Positions 5,853 through 6,055 of a stretch of 6,055 nucleotides of DNA are shown piece after piece; the first letter of the stretch is position 1, and each line of letters starts with the position of its first letter. The DNA lies in the NCBI GenBank assembly GCA_030623125.1, contig JAUXMQ010000083.1:1-6055 (forward strand), given 5' to 3'. Both the position numbers and the translations under genes were made by a program. The notes beneath the pieces are model-generated. The model had not been told where the DNA came from and did no database searches. It was given only the letters and a program-made list of their open reading frames with translations. Origin of the DNA: Acidimicrobiia bacterium. Its GTDB lineage: Bacteria; Actinomycetota; Acidimicrobiia; Spongiisociales; ZC4RG35.

Positions 5853-6055
5853 ATGTCTGAGAAACCTTTGTCACCATGGACTGTGCTGCGTGACGGAAGC
5901 CGTTTGATATGGCGGTTCGTCAAGATGCACCCGGGTGCCTTCGTCATCGCCGTCCTCGGGGCGGCTTTGTTCGCCGGCGCCATCATTGCCTCGGCTCTGG
6001 TGATCGGATGGATAACCGACGAGGTGATCATCCCGATCCTTGACGAGGGCAACGA
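5853..6055 (+). CDS. ABC exporter, N-terminal fragment
   Basis: The first 67 codons of a gene that runs off the window. After a charged, tryptophan-containing lead (SPWTVLRDGSRLIWRFVKMH) comes one transmembrane helix, about residues 29-52 (AFVIAVLGAALFAGAIIASA), then GWITDEVIIPILDEG. That pattern, a first helix followed by (V)TDxVI-P, is typical of the first membrane span of MsbA/LmrA-type ABC exporters that carry membrane and ATPase domains in one chain. The ATPase motifs lie outside the window. An alternative start is TTG 5841, four codons upstream, which has GAGG (5830-5833) at 7-nt spacing; ATG 5853 itself has no good ribosome site. Substrate cannot be predicted. Confidence 0.75.
   Translation, partial: MSEKPLSPWTVLRDGSRLIWRFVKMHPGAFVIAVLGAALFAGAIIASALVIGWITDEVIIPILDEGN

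Noticed and set aside
5522..6052. A 176-codon minus-strand frame across the CBS gene, the gap and the ABC gene
   Set aside because: It opposes two plus-strand genes with recognisable domains, and its translation is Arg/Ser/Thr-rich without any family signature.
1..6055. CRISPR arrays, tRNA or rRNA genes, insertion sequences, phage or integron features
   Set aside because: I looked for regular short repeats, tRNA-like cloverleaf arms, transposase motifs and terminal inverted repeats and saw none that hold up.

Overview
The window reads as ordinary chromosomal DNA from a high-GC Gram-positive bacterium. My best guess is an actinobacterium, possibly of the Acidimicrobiia type. The grounds are fairly high GC, GTC/GAC/CTC-rich codon use, actinobacterial-style promoters (TTGACN with TANNNT), TTG/GTG starts, and a SigB/HrdB-like sigma factor. 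This placement is an inference, not proven by any marker gene. All genes lie on the + strand.

Region 1 (1-228) is the C-terminal end of a major facilitator superfamily exporter. Region 2 (about 237-4200) is a compact five-gene operon. A promoter (237-265) and a 16-bp palindrome just downstream (276-291) precede a TetR-family regulator (314-913). The regulator overlaps by 11 nt a 704-residue gene that joins an alpha/beta hydrolase to a GT-B glycosyltransferase (903-3017). Next come an NTF2-like/lumazine-binding-like protein (3029-3451), a small multi-pass membrane protein (3461-3817) and a META/HslJ-domain protein with a TTG start (3807-4160). All junctions are between 11-nt overlaps and 11-nt gaps. 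A GC hairpin at 4177-4192 may end the operon.

Region 3 (4181-5307) is a sigma-70 family gene of group-2/SigB size (4270-5259). Its promoter appears to be embedded in the preceding hairpin, it has a structured leader, and it ends in a perfect 11-bp-stem terminator. Region 4 holds a two-CBS-domain protein (5342-5728) and the first 67 codons of an ABC exporter (from 5853).

The most interesting content is the TetR-controlled operon built around the hydrolase-glycosyltransferase fusion. The fusion suggests coupled hydrolysis and glycosylation (or deglycosylation/acyl removal) of one small-molecule or lipid substrate, sensed by the TetR protein. The NTF2-like, membrane and META proteins would be accessory. 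The substrate cannot be read from the sequence. Nothing in the window looks like a CRISPR array, mobile element, tRNA or rRNA.
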